NCBI GenBank assembly: GCA_021613375.1
Contig: CM038716.1
Span: 10,210,766-10,274,765, forward strand
Length of the DNA: 64,000 nucleotides
From: Megaleporinus macrocephalus
Taxonomy: Eukaryota; Chordata; Actinopteri; Characiformes; Anostomidae
Direction of reading: 5' to 3'
In this document: one piece after another, positions 11,812-25,345 of the stretch
Layout: every line of letters starts with the position of its first letter
How positions within the stretch are numbered: position 1 is the stretch's first letter
Position numbers and translations under genes: made by a program
Notes under the pieces: generated by a model
What the model saw: the letters and a program-made list of their open reading frames with translations, nothing else
The model's database searches: none
What the model was told of the DNA's origin: nothing

Positions 11812-12870
11812 TGACCTCTACACCTCATCACCATCACAGAGAATGTCCTGTATGGCCAGACAGCGAGGGACGAAGCATCTGGAGTGACTTATCCAGCTCT
11901 GGCAAGCTTCCTCATCAACGTCCCCACAAGCTTCCTCTATCGCATGGAGAAGAGGTACGTGCTGGGGACATATGGTGGGAACATAGACCCTCCACCTCCA
12001 TGTTTAAGAACTCCTCAATAGGATAGTGGAACAGAGAGTCTGGCGGCAGGGTGAACAACAAACTGTGGATGCTCAGTGAACCTGTTCAGTACTTGAGTAA
12101 CCCGGTGAGAACTTACTTTGTACCAGACGACACCAAACCCGGACAGCTCTGGTTCCACTGGTGAAGGGAAGGAGTTTGTTGGGTAGTGTGTTGAGGAAGG
12201 TGATGAGGTGGTCAGTCTTGTAGGGATTACAGGACCAGTGAGAGAACAGCACAGCGTACTAGCACATATTCATACTGCAGCTGCTTCACTCCGTCAGAGC
12301 TGTGCTGGAACAGAACCCTGTAGATCTGCTTCATGTGGTCTGTTTTCAGGAGACCACCCAGCGCAGATAAGCTCACTGAGTGGATGTAGCTGAGTGTGGT
12401 GTTGTGGGTAATGATGTTCTGCTGTTGTAGTCATGGTGAATGTGTGCTATTGTGGGCTCTGATCGTGTTAATGGTGGTCTCTTGCTGCTCTGGGGTGAAC
12501 AGACGTCTTCTTCCTCCAGTGAGGGTGGTCTAGCAGCTCTGCAGAAACATGATGTGAGGGGTTTGTAATGAAACGTGACTGTAAGTGGCTGTAAGTACTG
12601 ATTCTACACTGCAGTAGTACAGTGGTGGACACAGTTCAGCTGTGGGAGTTCAGTAGTAGGTCTACTCGCTTCTTCTCATCTCCAAACGTCTGGATGATGT
12701 TTGCTGCAGTGTAGCAGCTCAAATTAGGCTGGACCGTCTGCCCAGCTCCCCGACACCTCAACCCATGATTCATAACATGGTCAACCAAAGTGGTCGGATC
12801 TCATCCGTGATGGTTGCTGTGGCTCTTCCTCTTCCTCGTCCTCTTCGTCCATCAGCCTCCATTGTTGTGC
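11812..12870 (-). pseudogene. IS630/mariner-like DDE transposase relic, unit 1
   Basis: Minus-strand pieces in family order: a Gly/Arg-rich start and TITDEIRPLW near 12860-12790, QPNLSCYTAANIIQTF near 12700, GGRRRLFTPEQQETTI near 12500, VSLSALGGLLKTDHMKQIY near 12330, HYPIEEFLNMEVEG near 12020 (third acidic residue), and SWISHSRCFVPRCLA near 11890. About 270 bp in the centre is missing at about 12229, taking the region of the first catalytic Asp. Stops and frameshifts are present. Confidence 0.8.
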
Positions 12871-13024
12871 CAACCAAGATGTGGAACCTGTGTTTTCTTT
12901 ATGGAGCTCAGGTGCTGATTTCTAAAGTTCAGCCAGACATGTGTTCACCTGTGAGCGCTGGGTTTAGGTAACTGGTACATGGGTGTGTGATATACATGCC
13001 AGTGTTCTCCAATAGAAACACGAG
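12871..13024. other. Short spacer before the 37-bp minisatellite, unit 1
   Basis: Shared by all units (26681-26829, 44366-44514, 56684-56790). No gene. Confidence 0.5.
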
Positions 13025-13257
13025 GTGTTCAGTGTTTAATGATGTATGTGATGTAGGAAGTGTGTTCAGTGTTTAATGATGTATGTGATGTAGGAAGTGT
13101 GTTCAGTGTTTAATGATGTATGTGATGTAGGAAGTGTGTTCAGTGTTTAATGATGTATTTGATGTAGGAAGTGTGTTCAGTGTTTAGTGATATATGTGAT
13201 GTAGGAAGTGTGTTCAGTGTTTAGTGATGTATGTGATGTAGGAAGTGTGTTGAGTGT
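13025..13257. repeat. 37-bp minisatellite, unit 1
   Basis: About six units containing GTTTAATGATGTATGTGATG. Confidence 0.95.
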
Positions 13258-13571
13258 AAAAGTGTGTTCAGGGTTGATAAATGAGTGTTAAGGTAGAGAA
13301 TGTACTTATGGTTTAGTGGACCAGGACAATGGAGAGACTACATGAGTTACTAATTACCATAATTGTGCTACAAGTATCAGTTTTTGGGGGTCAGTGAGTG
13401 TAAAAGCTGTAAAAGTGTGTGGTTGATTATTAACTGCAGTAGATTCTAATAAAAGACTCGTATGACTGTAAAGCTGAAAACTTGTAGAACTGATTAACAC
13501 TAAACACACACTTTCTAAACTGGATCAGGTGGAGTTTAGAATCAGAACATATGTTTACACATAGATACATA
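13258..13571. other. Unit-end spacer, unit 1
   Basis: About 310 bp between the two minisatellites, conserved in all units (28169-28487, 45561-45875, 60109-60422). No gene seen. Confidence 0.5.
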
Positions 13572-13625
13572 CAAACAAAGATTAAACAATATTATATATT
13601 AATATATACATCACTGCATAGTTAC

Positions 13626-14276
13626 AGTTTCCAAACACTGTATTACACTAATAAAGCCTGTAGACTCTCAGCAGATCATTCAGTAACATACCTGAACACT
13701 GTATTACACTAATAAAGCCTGTAGACTCTCAGCAGATCATTCAGTAACATACCTGAACACTGTATTACACTAATAAAGCCTGTAGACTCTCAGCAGATCA
13801 TTCAGTAACATACCTGAACACTGTATTACACTAATAAAGCCTGTAGACTCTCAGCAGATCATTCAGTAACATACCTGAACACTGTATTACACTAATAAAG
13901 CCTGTAGACTCTCAGCAGATCATTCAGTAACATACCTGAACACTGTAATACACTAATAAAGCCTGTAGACTCTCAGCAGATCATTCAGTAACATACCTGA
14001 ACACTGTACTACACTAATAAAGCCTGTAGACTCTCAGCAGATCATTCAGTAACATACCTGAACACTGTATTACACTAATAAAGCCTGTAGACTCTCAGCA
14101 GATCATTCAGTAACATACCTGAACACTGTATTACACTAATAAAGCCTGTAGACTCTCAGCAGATCATTCAGTAACATACCTGAACACTGTATTACACTAA
14201 TAAAGCCTGTAGACTCTCAGCAGAACGTTCAGTAACATACCTGAACACTGCATTACACTAATAAAGAATGAAGAGT
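13626..14276. repeat. 61-bp minisatellite, unit 2
   Basis: Same array as in unit 1, with ten units and the same variant units in the same order, showing very recent common origin. Confidence 0.95.
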
Positions 14277-14350
14277 AGTAGGATATTTTAATTTTTTTTA
14301 TTATTTTTATATTTGTTGATGTCTGGGTTTGGGGAGCGAGGGTTAGGGTG

Positions 14351-14706
14351 AGTTGAAAAAGGTTGGGTTTGATTGTAGGGGGTTAAGGTTTATTGTAGGA
14401 GGTTTGGGTTGATTCAGGAGGTTGAGGTTGATTTAGGAGGTTGAGGTTTATTCAGGAGGTTGAGGTTGATTTAGGAGGTTGAGGTTGATTAAGGAGGTTG
14501 AGGTTGATTTAGGAAGTTGGGGTTGATTGTTGGAGGTAGGGTTTGATTGTAGGAGGTAGGGTTTGATTGTTGAAGGTAGGGTTTGATTGTTGGAGGTAGG
14601 CTTTGATTGTTGGAGGTAGGGTTTGATTGTCGGAGGTAGGGTTTGATTGTTGGAGGTAGGGTTTATTGTAGGAGGGTTGGGGTTTATTGTAGGAGGTTGG
14701 GGTTGT
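14351..14706. repeat. 19-20-bp G-rich minisatellite, unit 2
   Basis: Same structure as unit 1, with one visible TTGG to TCGG unit variant. Confidence 0.9.
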
Positions 14707-14709
14707 TCT

Positions 14710-17700
14710 TTATAGCCATCTGTTGTCATGCTGACACCAGTCCGGTCTCTTACGTCCTCTGCCTCCACCACGCCTCCCTCTTCCTCCAAAACCGCCTCTC
14801 TCCCTTTGTGGAGGAGTGAATCCATCATTATGGCTGGGGCCGTGACTTCTCTCAGTGGCCTCCTCCTCCCACTGGTGTCTCGGCACCCTAGGTCGTCCCT
14901 GGTGCCGATGCGTCCACTGAACTTCGGACTGCTGCCTGGGTCGATGATGGCAGTCAGTCCGTGGACGAGGAGGAGGCTGCACCCCAGGAGAGTCTCTGTG
15001 AGCTACAAATGCAGATACACTCATGTTAGTATCAATGAGTAGTTACTGTAGAAGAACTTTTGGGTTCCTGAAGAACGTTTTAATGGAAGCTTCTATGTAA
15101 AACAGATGTGTGAGCATGAAGAACCTTGTAGAAGCTCCACTACCAGTGAAAGTTTATCTCTAGAGTCATATATCCAACCCAAGATCTGAAGAAGTACCTT
15201 TTTTTGTAAGAGTGTATGTTCATGTAAACAGAATCTGAGATCTGTTTTCTTTACTCACCCCGAGATGACTGAGGTGGCTGACGTGGTGGAGGTGGCTGAG
15301 GACGTTGAGGCAGCTGACGTGGTTGACGCTGCTGACGTTGCTGAGGCACCTGAGGCGTCTGAGGTGGCTGACGCGGCTGACGCAGATGACGTGGCTGAGG
15401 TGGCTGGCACAGATGACGTGGCTGAAGCTGCTGAGGTGGCTGAGGTGGATGACGTGGCTGAGGCGGCTGAATTTTAAGTGCCGTCCTCTTCATTTCATCC
15501 ATGGTGGACTCAGCCGAAGCTCCACCTTCCTCCACCTCCTCGGTCTGGTCTCGTGCTGTAACATGAAGAAACATCAACAGCTGTCCAGATCCATCACTGT
15601 GGTTGGACCTGACTCTGGTGTTTGTGTTGCTCGCATACAAACTGGACTCAGAGTCACCTCGTAAAACGAGTCCGAGCAGAATCAGTATGAGTTTAGATGA
15701 ATATTAATAACTAACTAATAAATCCTGATGAAATATTAGCAGTTCTTTAGACATTCTCAGTTATTAAGATGATCATCAAGCTACTAAGTTCTTCTACTCA
15801 CCCAGCCATCCACAATAATATGCCCTGGCGGAGTCCAGCAGAGGCGCCAGCACCTCCACAATGTCCCGGTAATCAGGCGCCGAGGACATCAAGCACAGGA
15901 AGTCGTGGACTGATTTAATAGAAATACATATTAGCAGTTGTTCAGCTGAGTCTTCATCACAGAACCTAGTAAAGATGGTGATACTGATATTGAAGACTTG
16001 AGGATCAGCTGATCTGATGTTTCTACTTCTTAAGCTCTAAAGATGATCAGCTCTTTCTACTCATATCAGTCTGAGACCACCAGCTGTTACCACATGGGCT
16101 CTATCTTTAGTTTCTGGTGCTCATTAGCTTTACTCACTGAGATGCTGATCCCTCCCGGTGACGAGCTCCTCCAGGATGCTATCCAGGGCCTGGGCGATGA
16201 TGTCGGCCCTGGACTCGTTGTTGTTCACTAGTTCATTTGGAAAGAATGAATGAATACAGGTTCATGTTAACATTAAACATGATTCCTACTTTTACCTGCA
16301 TGTTATTATGATGACTCACCTGGAGGTTCTCCGTGCACCTTACGGAGGTACATCAGGGCGTTAGCAGCCAGCTGGACCAACAGCCCTGTCAGCATCTCAT
16401 CCACTGGATTCACATTGATACACACTGTCAGTTCTCCAGCTGCATCGTTTTCACTCTTCATATATGTGCACTGAGCGTTTCTGGTACTTACCGAGCTGTG
16501 TGTACAGAGTGTCCAGGTGAGGGCAGAAGATGTTATGCAGAGCCTCCACCTCTGCATCCATCCCCACCTGTACATCAGTTCCTGGTTCTGAAAGGATCAG
16601 CAGATGTTCAGTCATATTATGGTGGGTTCTGTTCATCAAGTCACATCACCAAATGCTGCCTGACTGAGTTTGAGTGGTCATCATCAACTGATATAGTTCT
16701 ATCTGCTGGAATGGACCAACGCCAGCCTAGTCTATTCTGCTGCCCTGGTGTCAGAGAAGGTTCTGAGTTCTGTTACTCACCCAGAGTCATGCTGGTGAAT
16801 CCTCGGATGCTGTCCAGATGATGTGTTAACAGCACCCCGGCATCAGCAAACTCAGGAACTGTTCGCATCACTGCCAGCACCTTGTTAACTGATTCAATAG
16901 AAATAAACATCAGCAGATGTTCAGCTGCTACATCATCACAGAACCTGGTGAAGATGCTGATTCTGATATTGAAGCTCTGAGTATCAGCAGATCTGATATT
17001 TACTGACCCAGCCAACATGTTCATGTGGACCGCACATCAGTTAAAGACGGGCTGCCGATTGGGTCCACTTGGGGCAACCTGGTAGGGGCCCACAGAGATT
17101 TGTCAATTGCCTTCATACGGGCCCTGTGTGTGTTTGTCAATGTGGACCAATAACTAGGGCCGATCCGGACTGCAAGATGGGCCCAAGTGAACAACCGACC
17201 ATGTGAACAGTGCCATAACTGTGGGCCCCCAACAGTAGCCTAAGTGGGACTCACAACTGTAACCCAAACGGGGCAAAAACTTATAACCCAGTGGGGCTCC
17301 ATGTATCACCAATCATAAAGCCCCTACAAGCCCACGTGAAACCCATACAGGCCAGACAGGGTGATCTACGTGGGAGGACACTGGGGTCATAGGAGTCTCT
17401 ACCCCCGTGTCCTCGACCTCATCCACGACCGGAGCTCCTGAGTCAGATTCTAAGAAGATCAGCAGATGTTCAGTAACGTTATGGTCAGTTCTGATGATCC
17501 TTGTCATGTCAGACAATAATGACATCACCAAATCTTAACTAGTGCCTGATGGAGTTCAGGTGGTCTTCATTAACTTCATTTATTACATCAACAGAACTGG
17601 ACTGTGTGCTGGAGTGGACCACCAGCAGCCGGTTTGTTCTGGTAATGTTCTCCAGTGCTGTATAATTCAGAGTTAGCATGATGCTAATAGTTTCTTCTGC

Positions 17701-18875
17701 TCACCCAGAGATGTGCTGGAGGTTGGAGGTTCCTCCAGCAGCGTTTCTCCTCTGGTCTCCTCCTCAGTGTGCTCGCAGGTCTGGGATTCTGTTTGAACAT
17801 CAATAAATATCAACATCTGTCCAGCTGGGTCGTTATCACAATATCCAACGTTTAATTCTTTTACTCACCAAGATGCTGGTCCACCACTTCTCCTCCAGCA
17901 ATCTCCCTCGGCAGGATCTCCAGGAGCTCACTGGTCCCAGGAGCTCTCTGTTCTCCTGCTTTAATATTCATATCATATATTCATGAATAATATCAGCATT
18001 TGTTCCATTAATGTAGAGATACAATGATGTTCATCATGATAACAGGTTCTCCTACTCACCCAGAGGGGTGCTAGAGGGTGGTCCAGCATCTTCAGACTGT
18101 AGCAGTTCAGGAGCCGTCTCGGTATTGACGCCTATTTAATTTAGAATTGAATCATTTAGACAGATTAGAGTTTATAATCAGTTCAATTCCTGTTTTAATT
18201 AAACATTAAATAATATTAATAAATAAAATACATTTACTACAACTAACACAGAGTAACCTTAACATTAACCCTACACTTAACACTACCTAACAATAACATT
18301 AACCCTACACTTAACCCTACCTAACATTAACATTAACCCTAAACTTACCACTACCTAACATTAACCCTAAACTTAACCCTACCTAACATTAATATTAACC
18401 TTACACTTAACCCTACCTAACATTAACATGAACCCTGCTCTGATTTGTCAGACACACTCTGTTCTGATTGGCCAACCACCAGAGTGCTTAAAATTGGTTA
18501 AGCCCCCCCTACACTAAAGTAAAGTGTATCCAGCGCTGTACTCTGATTTATTCAGTACGTACTGAGAATCACTGACTTGTTCAGTAACTACTGTTAATTC
18601 TAGTGACGTCGACTCATCTACTCACTCAGAAGCTGCTCAGTCTCTGTGCTGATGTCCACCGGCTCTGTCTCGGCTTCCTCCATCAGCACAGTCACGCTCT
18701 CCTGTAGTGGAGTCTCCCTCTCCTCCTCTCTCCTAGAGAAACTCCACTCTCTCTCTCTCCTCCTCCTCTTTCCTTTCTCTTTCTTCTCACTATGTTCTCC
18801 TTCCTTTCTGTGCTCCTCCTCCTCCTCACTCTCTCTATCTCCTCCTCCACAACAGCAAAACTTTCTCCAGCTCAT
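14710..18875 (-). CDS. Uncharacterised array gene, unit 2 copy (lacks exons 6-7, exon 5 donor lost)
   Basis: Exons lie at E1 18626-18875, E2 18060-18131, E3 17869-17958, E4 17705-17788, E5 beginning at 17449 with no normal donor, E8 16781-16888, E9 16492-16587, E10 16320-16403, E11 16138-16227, E12 15802-15909, E13 15259-15555 and E14 14710-15002. It shares the unit 1 deletion, so the deletion predates the split of units 1 and 2. Read-through of E5 stops at 17313. Skipping E5 keeps the frame and predicts 523 residues. No frameshift or stop was found in the other exons. It may be an active shortened isoform gene or an early pseudogene. Confidence 0.7.
17036..17376. repeat. GGGCCC-rich imperfect intronic repeat, unit 2 (same deletion junction)
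   Basis: Same as unit 1, including the CCAGACAGGG junction where undeleted units continue CCAGATAA. Confidence 0.7.
18255..18435. repeat. Intron 1 TTAACCCTA-type minisatellite, unit 2
   Basis: Same length and order as in unit 1. Confidence 0.9.
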
Positions 18876-19727
18876 TTTTCCTCCTCTCTCCTTCGACGCT
18901 TCAGCACAGACTGATTTCACACTGAGACGCGCGGAACTCCGTACATCTTCACCTCTATGACGTCACACGGCCTCTGTAGTGACATCACAGCGGAATGTTG
19001 GACACTCTGTGGAGGTCTCTGTTGGTAAATGAATGTGAGGCTACAGTTAATGGGCTTCATGTAGTGAATCAGAGCGACGCTGCTGTGTTTACTCCTCACT
19101 TCTCAGATTTGAGCAGTTCATGTGAATCAGACTGACAATCAGACTCGCTGTAGCTTCATTTCATCACCTCACAGAACAGGGGGGGCACTTAATTTTCCCA
19201 TGGGGCCACATGAGGAACTGGAATGGGTTTAGAGGACCAGACTAATATACTTAACTCAGTTCTACCCAATACCTATATACTGTATACAGAATATAATATA
19301 TCTGTTTATAAAAACAGTAAATGAAACTTTACAATGATTCAATGAAAATGTGGAGGACAGAATTCTATCAGTATTTAATGAACTTGTGATTGTTCAGTTT
19401 AGAAAACTTAGCATCACATTCTCACATAAAATAGCAAGTTTTTCAAAGAGCAGCATCACTTTAACTTAATAAAAACAGTAAATGAAACATTACAATAATG
19501 CAATGAAAATGTGGAGAACAGAATTGTAGCACAATTTAACAAACATTTCTAAACACAGTTTTGAAAATGAGCATCTTCTGCAGCATTTAAAACAACTAGC
19601 ATCACAACTTTACACACAAACATCTAGTTTTTCAAAAACCAGCATCACATTAACTTCATACACAAACGTTCAATGAGAGAAATCTAGCCTGGACTGGAAC
19701 AAGTGCACTGAAGTCAGGTTGAAAATC
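18876..19727 (-). promoter_or_regulatory. Conserved upstream flank and candidate promoter, unit 2
   Basis: Counterpart of the unit 1 flank. CRE palindrome at 18958-18965. Confidence 0.55.
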
Positions 19728-19990
19728 TACACTGTAAACCCGGATTGGTTGATTGTACTTAAAGAGTTTGAGTGATTGTCTTAAAATATTTAAGTAATTA
19801 AAACTAGAGAAAATCTAATGGTTTGAGTAAAATCAACTTAAATATCAAATAGACTGGAAGTGATCATTTGAGTTGAATACAATGAAATCTAAATTATTTA
19901 TACTTAAAATATTTAGTAAAATCAAACCAACTGACCATTTAATTCAACTCAACATTGAGTTTCCTGTAATCAGAATTAAAAACTTAAACT
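19728..19990 (+). mobile_element. Short AT-rich non-autonomous element, unit 2
   Basis: Counterpart of the unit 1 element at the same place. Confidence 0.6.
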
Positions 19991-20225
19991 AGTCTCCATA
20001 AAAAGCTGATGTTCTCCTACATCAAATAAACACAGACAGCAGTTACATTTAGTTTTTATTTAGATTTGATTTAAAACTCCATCACTTTGTTCTGATTACA
20101 GTCAGGTTAATGCAGTGACGAAGCCTGGTTCATTTCTCTTGTGTTGACAAAGTGGGTTCACCTAAATATGTGTTTAAATCAGACCAGCTTAAGTGTGATT
20201 GGTAGCTTCCTTTAACGCCACGTGC

Positions 20226-20740
20226 TGCTGAAATATCTGCTTTTGTTACGTCGGATACCTTCCTAGAATATTCTGTTACGGCTTTTGGTCTTTAGAATGC
20301 ACCGGCTACCTTTCAGCGTTTGATGAAGCGTGTGCTGATGGGCGTCTGGAACTGTCAGGTGTATTTAGACCACATGGTTTTGTTTTCTTTTGACTGATCA
20401 TGTAAAAGCTCTCCATCATGTATTTGATCCACTGCAAGAGGCTTCATTAACTTTGAACCTTGAAAAATGGGAGTTTGGCACAGCAGCTGTTGTTGACCTG
20501 GGTAAAACGGGTGGGACAGGGACAGCTTCGTCCTGTTGCAGTGAAAGTGCAGACCATTGAGTAATGTCCTGTGCCTCGTACCAAGCGCCAGCTCAGGCGG
20601 TTTCTTTGCATGGCCGGATATTATCTCGGGTTTTGAGAGAAGGGTCGAGCTGCAGACAGGGGCGTTCCTGGTTGGGGTGGTCCTGTACAAGCAGAAAAGA
20701 ACAATGCGGCTTGAACAGAATCAACTAATGGAATATTAAG
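20226..20740 (+). pseudogene. Ty3/Gypsy reverse transcriptase remnant, unit 2
   Basis: Copy of the unit 1 remnant, with extra small indels. Confidence 0.8.
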
Positions 20741-21255
20741 CGACTCTGGAAGGACTGGAACATGTCAGTCATGCTGTTTATGATTAACTTTGGAAATAAA
20801 ACGTAACAAAATCATAAATCGACAGTTTTTTGTAAGTGTTGATGATTTGTCGAACGTCTGAACGTGACGGACTGCATCATATATAGATTCAAATATGGCC
20901 AAATGAATAAAACAAACTGGACTGTAGGGGGCGCACTGTTACTGTAACGGACTGCGAAACTACAGGAAAGCAGAACCGGTTGAAACAAGGAACAGATAGA
21001 TCCTGCTGTAGTCAAGAGAATGATCCTGCTGTGTTGAAGAGAATGAAAAAGCCAGGACGTTCTTGTTTTAGCCAATGAGAACGAGGGGGGCGTTCCTGAA
21101 AACACTAACGCCCTATAAACAGGAACGCCCCCGGCTGCAGACCGACGATATTGGTGGGTTTTGCTGAAACTTGCTCACCAATCTGCTTGGCTCCTCCTCT
21201 GACTAGGTGTGGTCTGATGGAGGTCCGGCTGCTTTGGACTCGTTAAAGTTGCTGC
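20741..21255. other. Spacer with LTR-like promoter sequence, unit 2
   Basis: Counterpart of the unit 1 stretch, with the same inverted arms around a TATAAA loop near 21087-21133. No gene seen. Confidence 0.5.
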
Positions 21256-21605
21256 TTGGTTGCTCCTGTGTTGTCTGCTCCAGATCTTACTACACCTTTT
21301 AAACTGGAGGTGGATGCTAGTGCTACTGGTGCTACTGGTGCTACTGGTGCTACTGGTGCTGTCCTTTCACAGTCGGACCAGAATGGACTTGATCATCTGG
21401 TGGTCTTTTATTCAAAGAAGTTCTTAAAACATCAGCTTAGTTCCAGTACAGTTGAGAAGGAGACGCTGGCGTTACTGCTGGCAGTGCAACATTCTGAAGT
21501 ATATGTTGATTGTATCCGGTACCAGTTGTGGTGTATACGGATCAAAACCCTCTTATCTTTCTTGGATGAGTAATGCTGATCAGCGTTTAATGAGATGCTC
21601 TAACA
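21256..21605 (+). pseudogene. Gypsy RNase H fragment, unit 2
   Basis: 105-residue open frame with the same motifs and four Gly-Ala-Thr units. Confidence 0.85.
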
Positions 21606-21727
21606 GTTCAGGATTTAATCTACTAGAAATCTGTTAAGAAGGGGGGGGGGGGGGTGTTGGGGGGACGTCCTCTTTCAGGTATATTAGTTGTGGGTTAAAT
21701 TGGGGACGTGTGTTTTTGGTGGTGGGG

Positions 21728-22051
21728 TGTTACATCCTGTGTTTTGTTTCTCTCTTTCTTTCTGTAGTGAATATTTTGTTTTTCTTTTAGAGTTTTGTTT
21801 GTTATTGTGGGTCTTGGGGTCTCCCTGAAGAGAGAGAGATCCTTCTTTTTCTTATATTGGGTATAAAATCTCAAAGCCAAGCGAAACTAAATCAAGCAAT
21901 AAACAACAAACCTTGAAGCAGTAATTGCGATTTTGATATTAGTTTTAATTTTTCTTCATTAATTTAAATAAATTATATTGGTGTGGTCTGGCGGCTGAGC
22001 GGGTGGTCTCGCTTTCTCTTTTGTTGCTTTTTACTCCTAGAAGAAGTAACA
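21728..22051 (+). mobile_element. Putative LTR of the Gypsy element, unit 2
   Basis: Same 324-bp sequence. The upstream purine tract has a longer G run. Confidence 0.55.
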
Positions 22052-22670
22052 GAGATACTGTATATACATGTAAACATTCATATGTGATGATATTTGAGAG
22101 GATTTCAAACTACTTACATGTTCAAGATGTAGAGAATCTGTTCAGACCAGCTGCTCACCAGTCAAACCAGCATTGAGCAGTGTTCTGGTCTGGTGCTTGT
22201 TCAGTGTTCAACACTGGAACCTGCTGGTTTGTGATGGTTAGCATATTAGCCTCCAATGTTGGTGACCAGCATCGCAGCATGAACGTGTTCAAAGCCAACA
22301 AACGCTGGTCCTCCAGCAGAGCAGATACATGAGAACATGAAGTTGTATCTGAATTGAATGGCTGTGATTTTAATCCCAGTCTGATCCGTTTCTGAAGACC
22401 AATAGGTCTGATTTGTTTAGCAGTGTAATATTACCTACAGACAGAGTCCGTCTGTTACCAACACCTTCACCTCAACACTTGTTCTGAAGCACCTACAACG
22501 AAGTATGAAGCCAGTCTTCAGGTTTGGGACACAGTCATTGTGTTATTTCCCCCCAGACTGAAGAGGTGGGGTCAGACTAACCATAGGTAGACACTTGTGT
22601 AATCATGAATACTTATTCTTTACTTTCAGTGCAGCAAACTCACTCCAGAAGTTCAGTGAGGATCTCTGAA
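22052..22670. other. Intergenic spacer, unit 2
   Basis: Same content as the unit 1 stretch. No gene seen. Confidence 0.4.
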
Positions 22671-22671
22671 T

Positions 22672-23970
22672 GATCCAATGTTGACCTAAATGACTGATGA
22701 TGATGAATAGAATCCATCTGTGTGGAATCAGATCTCCGTATAAAAGCACCTGCTCTGTGATCATCTCAGAGTTCTGTTTAAAGCCCAGAGAGCATCATGA
22801 ACACCAAAGAACACACCAGGCACCTCCGAGATACTGTTGTGGAGAATTTTAAAGCTGGATTTGGATACAAAAAGATTTCCCAAGCTTTAAACACCTGAAG
22901 GAGCACCATGCAAGCAATCATATTGAAATGGAAGGAGTATCAGACCACTGCAAATCTACCAAGACCCGGCCGTCCCTCTAAACTTTCAGCTCAAAACAAG
23001 GAGAAGACTGATCAGAGATGCAGCCAAGAGGCCCATGATCACTCTGAACTGCAGAGATCTACAGCTGAGGTGGAGAATCAGTCCATAGGACAACAATCAG
23101 TCGTACACTGCACAAATCTGGCCTTCATGGAGGAGTGGCTAGAACAAAGCCATTTCTCAAAGATCTCCATAAAAAGTCTTATTTAAAGTTTACCACAAGC
23201 CACCTGAGACACACCAAACATGTGGAAGAAGGTGCTCTGGTCAGATGAAACCAAAATCCAACTTTTTGGCCACAAAGCAAAATGTTATGTTTGGCGTAAA
23301 AGCAGCAAAGCTCATCACCCTGAACACACCATCTCCACTGTCAAACATGGTGGTGGTGGTGGCATCATGTTTTAGGCCTGCTTTTCTTCAGCAGGGACAG
23401 GAACGATGGTTAAACTTTATGGGAAGATGGATGGAGACAAATACAGGACCATTCTGGAAGAAAATCTGTTGGAGTCTGCAGAAGACCTGAGACTGGGACG
23501 GAGATTTATCTTCTAACAAGACAATGATCCAAAACATAAAGCAAAATCTACAATGGACTGGTTCACAAATAAACATATCCAGGTGTTAGAATGGTCAAGT
23601 CAAGGTCCAGACCTGAATCCAATCGAGAATCTGTGGAAAGATCTGAAAACTGCTGTTCACAAACGCTCTCCATCCAACCTCACTGAGCTCCAGCTGTTTT
23701 GAAGGACCAATGGGCAAAAAAGTCAGTGATGTGAGACTTGCTGCTGTAATCGCAGCCAAAGGTGGCGCTACAAAGTATTAACAAATAATTTTTATTTCTA
23801 AAAAAATGTAAAATATCCATTAAATTTTGTTCCACTTCACGATTGTGTCCCACTTGTTGTTGATTCTTTACAAAAAATAAAAATTTCATATCTTTATGTT
23901 TGAAGCCTGAAATGTCGAAAAAGGTTGAAATGTTCAAGGGGGCCGAATACTTTTGCAAGGCACTGTATGT
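22672..23970 (+). mobile_element. Tc1-type DNA transposon relic, unit 2
   Basis: Copy of the unit 1 relic: start at 22797, same TGA, additional frameshift in the DNA-binding region, same right terminus near 23936-23969. Confidence 0.85.
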
Positions 23971-25345
23971 AGTGTAGTATCAGTCTGCAGTTTGGGGCGT
24001 GGCCAGAGAGTAATGTAACTTTATGTTTCAGAGTGCTTTCTGACTAAAGTTAATATAAATGCTAGCTAAACCCAAACCCTCCTAGTCTGTTACCATAACA
24101 ACACATTATACTAAAGCTGTTTATTACAGTATATATGGTCATCATTGTTATTCACTGCTCTCATCACTGACCTCACGTTTAAAGCTGGCGTAGCTACCTG
24201 ACGCTCCAGTGAGGCGAGAGCTCGGGTCAGTGAAGCTGCTGACTGCAGGATATTTCTGAACAGGCATCTCAACACAATCCTTAACACAGTGAAAGACCAC
24301 CCAGACCACCTAACAACCAGAGCCTGAATTGTGAAGGCTGTAACAACACGCTTTTAAAATAATCGTTTTTTAAACAGTTTCTGTTTTTTCTGTGGTTTAA
24401 TTTTTGGTGGGACTAATCTACCTGTTTCTGACTGGACTGTTCCTCACTACTGACTGGACACCTGACTGTACAGCATCACTTTATACTGATTGCTTGGTCA
24501 GTGCTTGAATGTATCTCACTACTGACTAGAGTGCTGATGCTGTGGAGTCTCTTTATGATGACTGTAGAGTCAGTGCTAGGCTGTTCCTCACTACTGACTA
24601 GAGTTCTGATTCTGGGTCGTTGATTAATACAGATTGCTTGTACAATGTCAGGCTGTTCCTTAATTCTGGCTGAAGACCTGATGCTGGGCTGTTCCTTACT
24701 TCAGTCTGGATGTCTAATGCTGGGCTGTTCCTTACTTCAGTCTGGATGTCTAATGCTGGGCTGTTCCTTTCTACTGACTACACAGCAGATTCTGGAGCAT
24801 TCCATTAGATGTAGCATTGCTTGAAGGGCTGATGCTGGAGGGTTCCTCACTATCAGGGTATGGTCCACCACTGTTGGATTCATTCTCATAGACCTACATA
24901 GAACAAACAAATCAATCATTGTAAGAAGTTTACAACACAACATTGCCTGTTTTAAACTTTGAAACTCTGTTATTATGCTTGCCAGGTTCTCTACTACCTA
25001 CTGGTCCCTGGATACACGGTCCAGCTCCACACTAGATACAGCATCACGTCCAATATTTCCATTAGTTTCTGTATATACTAAACCAACCAACAAAAATATC
25101 ACTATGTGGTGGTCCTGACCATTAATGAACAGGTAAAAGATAAACAATGTATTCAGAGAATCAGATGAACTACAGTCTGGAAGTGGAGCTCCTATATGGT
25201 CAGTGGAGCTGATGAAGCAGGCAATGTGTGTAGATACAAGGAGGTGGTATTAATGTTATGGCTGATCAGTGTACAAAACAAAATACGCTTGTAGCTCAAA
25301 AACAAAAGAAAATAAGCTGCACCTCGTCTCCTCTCTGGGTCTGAC
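23971..25345. other. Intergenic spacer with short repeats, unit 2
   Basis: Same as unit 1, with one full 72-bp unit and a duplicated 39-bp GCTGGGCTGTTCC unit near 24680-24770. No gene supported. Confidence 0.5.

Larger units (their letters stand above)
1..13571. repeat. Tandem segmental duplication, unit 1
   Basis: First unit of the array. Its first bases match position 13572 onward, and the match continues with an offset of 13571 through the gene (13570 upstream of a one-base indel in the intron before exon 4). It holds the minus-strand gene, a Gypsy/LTR remnant, a Tc1 relic, an IS630-like relic and a short 37-bp minisatellite. It is closest to unit 2, with which it shares the 0.5-kb deletion inside the gene and the same transposon set. 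Confidence 0.95.

Noticed and set aside
11830..11960. Plus-strand exon with YGQTARDEASG and a GTACGT donor
   Set aside because: The complementary strand matches the C-terminal part of the IS630-like transposase (SWISHSRCFVPRCLA), so the plus-strand reading is an antisense shadow.
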